A DNA stretch of 64,000 nucleotides from Cytidiella melzeri. Its lineage: Eukaryota > Basidiomycota > Agaricomycetes > Polyporales > Irpicaceae. Shown here one piece after another: positions 62,050-64,000 of the stretch. The notes below the pieces were generated by a model. It worked only from the letters and a program-made list of their open reading frames with translations. It did not search any database and was not told the origin of the DNA. Position 1 is the first letter of the stretch. Every line of letters starts with the position of its first letter. The stretch lies in contig JABYQR010000004.1 of the NCBI GenBank assembly GCA_022592445.1, positions 186,001 to 250,000 on the forward strand. Direction: 5' to 3'. The position numbers were made by a program, and so were the translations under genes.

Positions 62050-62438
62050 GGTGTGACCACTGTGAGGGAAGAACGAGGAGAGGGTTAAGAGTTGGGTTAC
62101 AGGAGCGTGGGTTAGGGGCATGTTCGTTATAAGCAGTCGAAAGGCCATGATTACGTACACGCCCCGGCCGGCCGTCTCGACTCGCCGGCCTGAGACTACA
62201 GTGCTCACTGGCAACACTGCGATGGATTCGTTCTCGTCTCTCCTCGCAGTCAATCCGAGTACTCTCAGTCACTTCACCCACCATCTGAGCCATTGTTTCC
62301 CCGAACGAAGCCTGACACTGTCGGAACGGCGCCGGCAACGAGACTGGTGTCGTCAGAATGCCTACGGCACTCGCACGGGATTAGTCCATCTCACAGAACA
62401 CCGGCACACTCTCAACACTCACCCACCAGCGTACCACT
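62050..62438. promoter_or_regulatory. Bidirectional upstream region, RAP1 / dehydrogenase
   Basis: 389 nt between divergent start codons, GC-rich in the middle with CCGGCCGGCCG at 62165-62175 and no TATA box. If RAP1 starts at 62148 the shared region shrinks to 290 nt. Confidence 0.45.
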
Positions 62439-64000
62439 ATGCTCTCCCGCCATCTTGCTCACCGAATAGCCTTGCGACCGACAGCGAAGGCTGTGCGCCT
62501 CGCACACTCCCTGTCAGCCTTACGACTGAATACTGTCAACGAGCAGGACGTTGAGCACTTCTCCAAAATCCTACCGAAGACCTCTGTACTGTCGACGCTT
62601 GCGCCTGTCTCAACTGCATCCTCTGAACTTGAAATCTACAACACGGACTGGATAAATAAGTATCATGGCAAGTCTACGACTGTCTTGCGTCCGCGTACAA
62701 CGAAGGAAGTGAGCGAAATCGTGAAATGGTGTCACGAGCGCCGCATAGGTATCGTCCCTCAAGGAGGCAATACAGGGCTCGTGGGCGGAAGCGTACCTGT
62801 CAATGACGAGTTGGTATTGAGTCTGGGAAACATGAACAAGATACGCTCATTTGATCCTGTCTCTGGTAAGCTGGGTATTGGTCTTCTTGCCAAGTCTCTG
62901 CAATGTCTGCCGTCTAGGAATATTGGTTGCAGATGCAGGTTGCATCCTCGAGTCGTTGTCAGAGTACTTGGCTCCGGAAAATCATATCATGCCGCTAGAC
63001 CTTGGCGCGAAAGGCAGGTATGTTAGCTAAAACTTGTGTCGTCTCCCTGAAAAGCTGAGCTTGCGGCCTTTAGCTGTCAGATTGGCGGAAATGTAGCTAC
63101 CAACGCTGGCGGGCTCCGCCTGTTGAGGTACGGCTCACTCCATGGATCAGTGCTTGGGCTGGAAGTTGTACTTCCAGACGGCACCATACTCGACCAACTC
63201 TCTGTCTTACGCAAAGACAACACGGGTATGCTTGTCGTCTCTCTTTCGCCTCTGACTTCATGGCTCAAGTGCAACCAGGCTACGATCTGAAACAGCTTTT
63301 CATCGGCTCTGAGGGCACCTTGGGAATAATCACAGGCGTCTCTATTCTTACGGCACCGGCACCAAATGCTTCAAACAATGTCATACTTGCTCTGCCTTCC
63401 TTTGACAACGTGAAGCCGCTGTATCAAGAGGCCAAACGACAACTTTCTGAGATTCTGTCGGCTTTTGAATTCATCGACAGGACAGCGTACGATCTTGCTG
63501 TCAAGCACGGCCAAGGACGCGCACTCAACGAGGAGGACGTCGAAGGCGCCGAATGTTTCGTACTGGTGGAAACAAGTGGAGGCAATCGCGAGCACGATGA
63601 AGCGGCAAGTATCTCTGTACCCTTACCGAGACAATGACAACTTACTCTACGATTCCTCTTCAGAAGCTCAACGGCCTCTTGGAGTCCCTACTGGAGGCTG
63701 ACCAGCCTCTCATCAATACTGGTGTACTCTCACAGTCCCCAGCTCAGTTCGCACAGTTGTGGGCCATTCGAGAGGGCCTCACTGAAGCGGTTTCGAAAGA
63801 GGGAAAGGCGTACAAATACGACATATCAATACCCCTAGGTAGCTTCCAAGAGGTGGTCGACACAACGCGGGAACATTTGCGTTCGAAAGGTCTCATGCGT
63901 GATGATGCTGTGAAGTATGTCGTTGGCTATGGGCATGTTGGCGACGGTAAGTAGCAATGACACTGGAACTTGCGGCACCATAAAGGTAAACTGATCATCC
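62439..64000 (+). CDS. D-2-hydroxyglutarate / D-lactate dehydrogenase, FAD-linked (3' end missing)
   Basis: Five exons are visible (62439-62865, 62918-63017, 63074-63225, 63279-63604, 63664-63946), about 429 residues, and the gene runs beyond the window. The N-terminus ([20 protein letters not shown]) looks like a mitochondrial presequence. The FAD-binding PCMH domain shows [34 protein letters not shown] and [20 protein letters not shown], followed by [14 protein letters not shown]. The C-terminal FAD-oxidase domain begins before the break ([11 protein letters not shown]). The family oxidises D-2-hydroxy acids in mitochondria; the sequence resembles yeast Dld2/human D2HGDH more than Dld1, but this was judged from memory. 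The intron 63605-63663 starts GCAAGT, a good GC-AG donor. Divergent from RAP1. Confidence 0.9.

Overview
The window is nuclear DNA from a filamentous basidiomycete, most likely an Agaricomycete. The genes are dense and cut by many 50-60 nt introns with GT-AG ends and CTNAC-like branch points. The recognisable proteins are typical fungal ones: a Cln-type G1 cyclin, an Itc1-type ISWI subunit, an RNAi-type RNA-dependent RNA polymerase, a Syt1-type Arf-GEF, Rap1, and a GH74 xyloglucanase with a fungal CBM1. The xyloglucanase and a D-galacturonate-reductase-like enzyme suggest growth on plant cell walls. All gene models were built by hand from reading frame, splice signals and remembered family sequence; no search was run.

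Layout. (1) 1-12.8 kb: G1 cyclin (+), a 2.9 kb stretch without a convincing gene, a 12-exon Gfo/Idh/MocA oxidoreductase (-), and a large Ser/Thr/Pro-rich protein of unknown function (+) sharing one upstream region with it. (2) 13.6-27.7 kb: a repeat island with no housekeeping gene. It holds four copies of one solo-LTR family (LTR-1), three or more copies of a second (LTR-2), a hAT transposon with exact TIRs and TSD, a decayed second hAT copy, a foldback palindrome and a ~167 bp minisatellite, nested in an order that can be read from the target-site duplications. A small predicted secreted protein lies at its right edge. (3) 29-40 kb: ITC1, an AVT-type vacuolar amino-acid transporter, eIF3k (-), the COMPASS subunit SWD3/WDR5 and a five-unit polyubiquitin gene. 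(4) 41-49 kb: the GH74-CBM1 xyloglucanase and the RNA-dependent RNA polymerase. (5) 49-64 kb: pescadillo/NOP7 (-), Sm D2, the Sec7-PH Arf-GEF, an unknown protein with a repeated short motif, RAP1 (-), and a D-2-hydroxyglutarate/D-lactate dehydrogenase cut by the window end.

The housekeeping genes are often in compact head-to-head pairs (eIF3k/SWD3, NOP7/SmD2, RAP1/dehydrogenase) or tail-to-tail pairs (AVT/eIF3k, RdRP/NOP7). Splicing is varied: six introns appear to use an AAG 3' splice site, three appear to be GC-AG, and there are coding micro-exons of 3, 5 and 8 nt. One AAG intron splits the catalytic DLDGD motif of the RdRP.

I found no clearly new multi-gene system. The most unusual material is the nested repeat island: hAT inside a solo LTR, solo LTR inside a palindrome, LTR-2 inside LTR-2, a satellite shared with the hAT 5' region, and an AGAACAATAG-type motif shared by unrelated elements. 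The protein of unknown function with four Leu-x(0-2)-Phe/Leu-Gly motifs is also worth a look.
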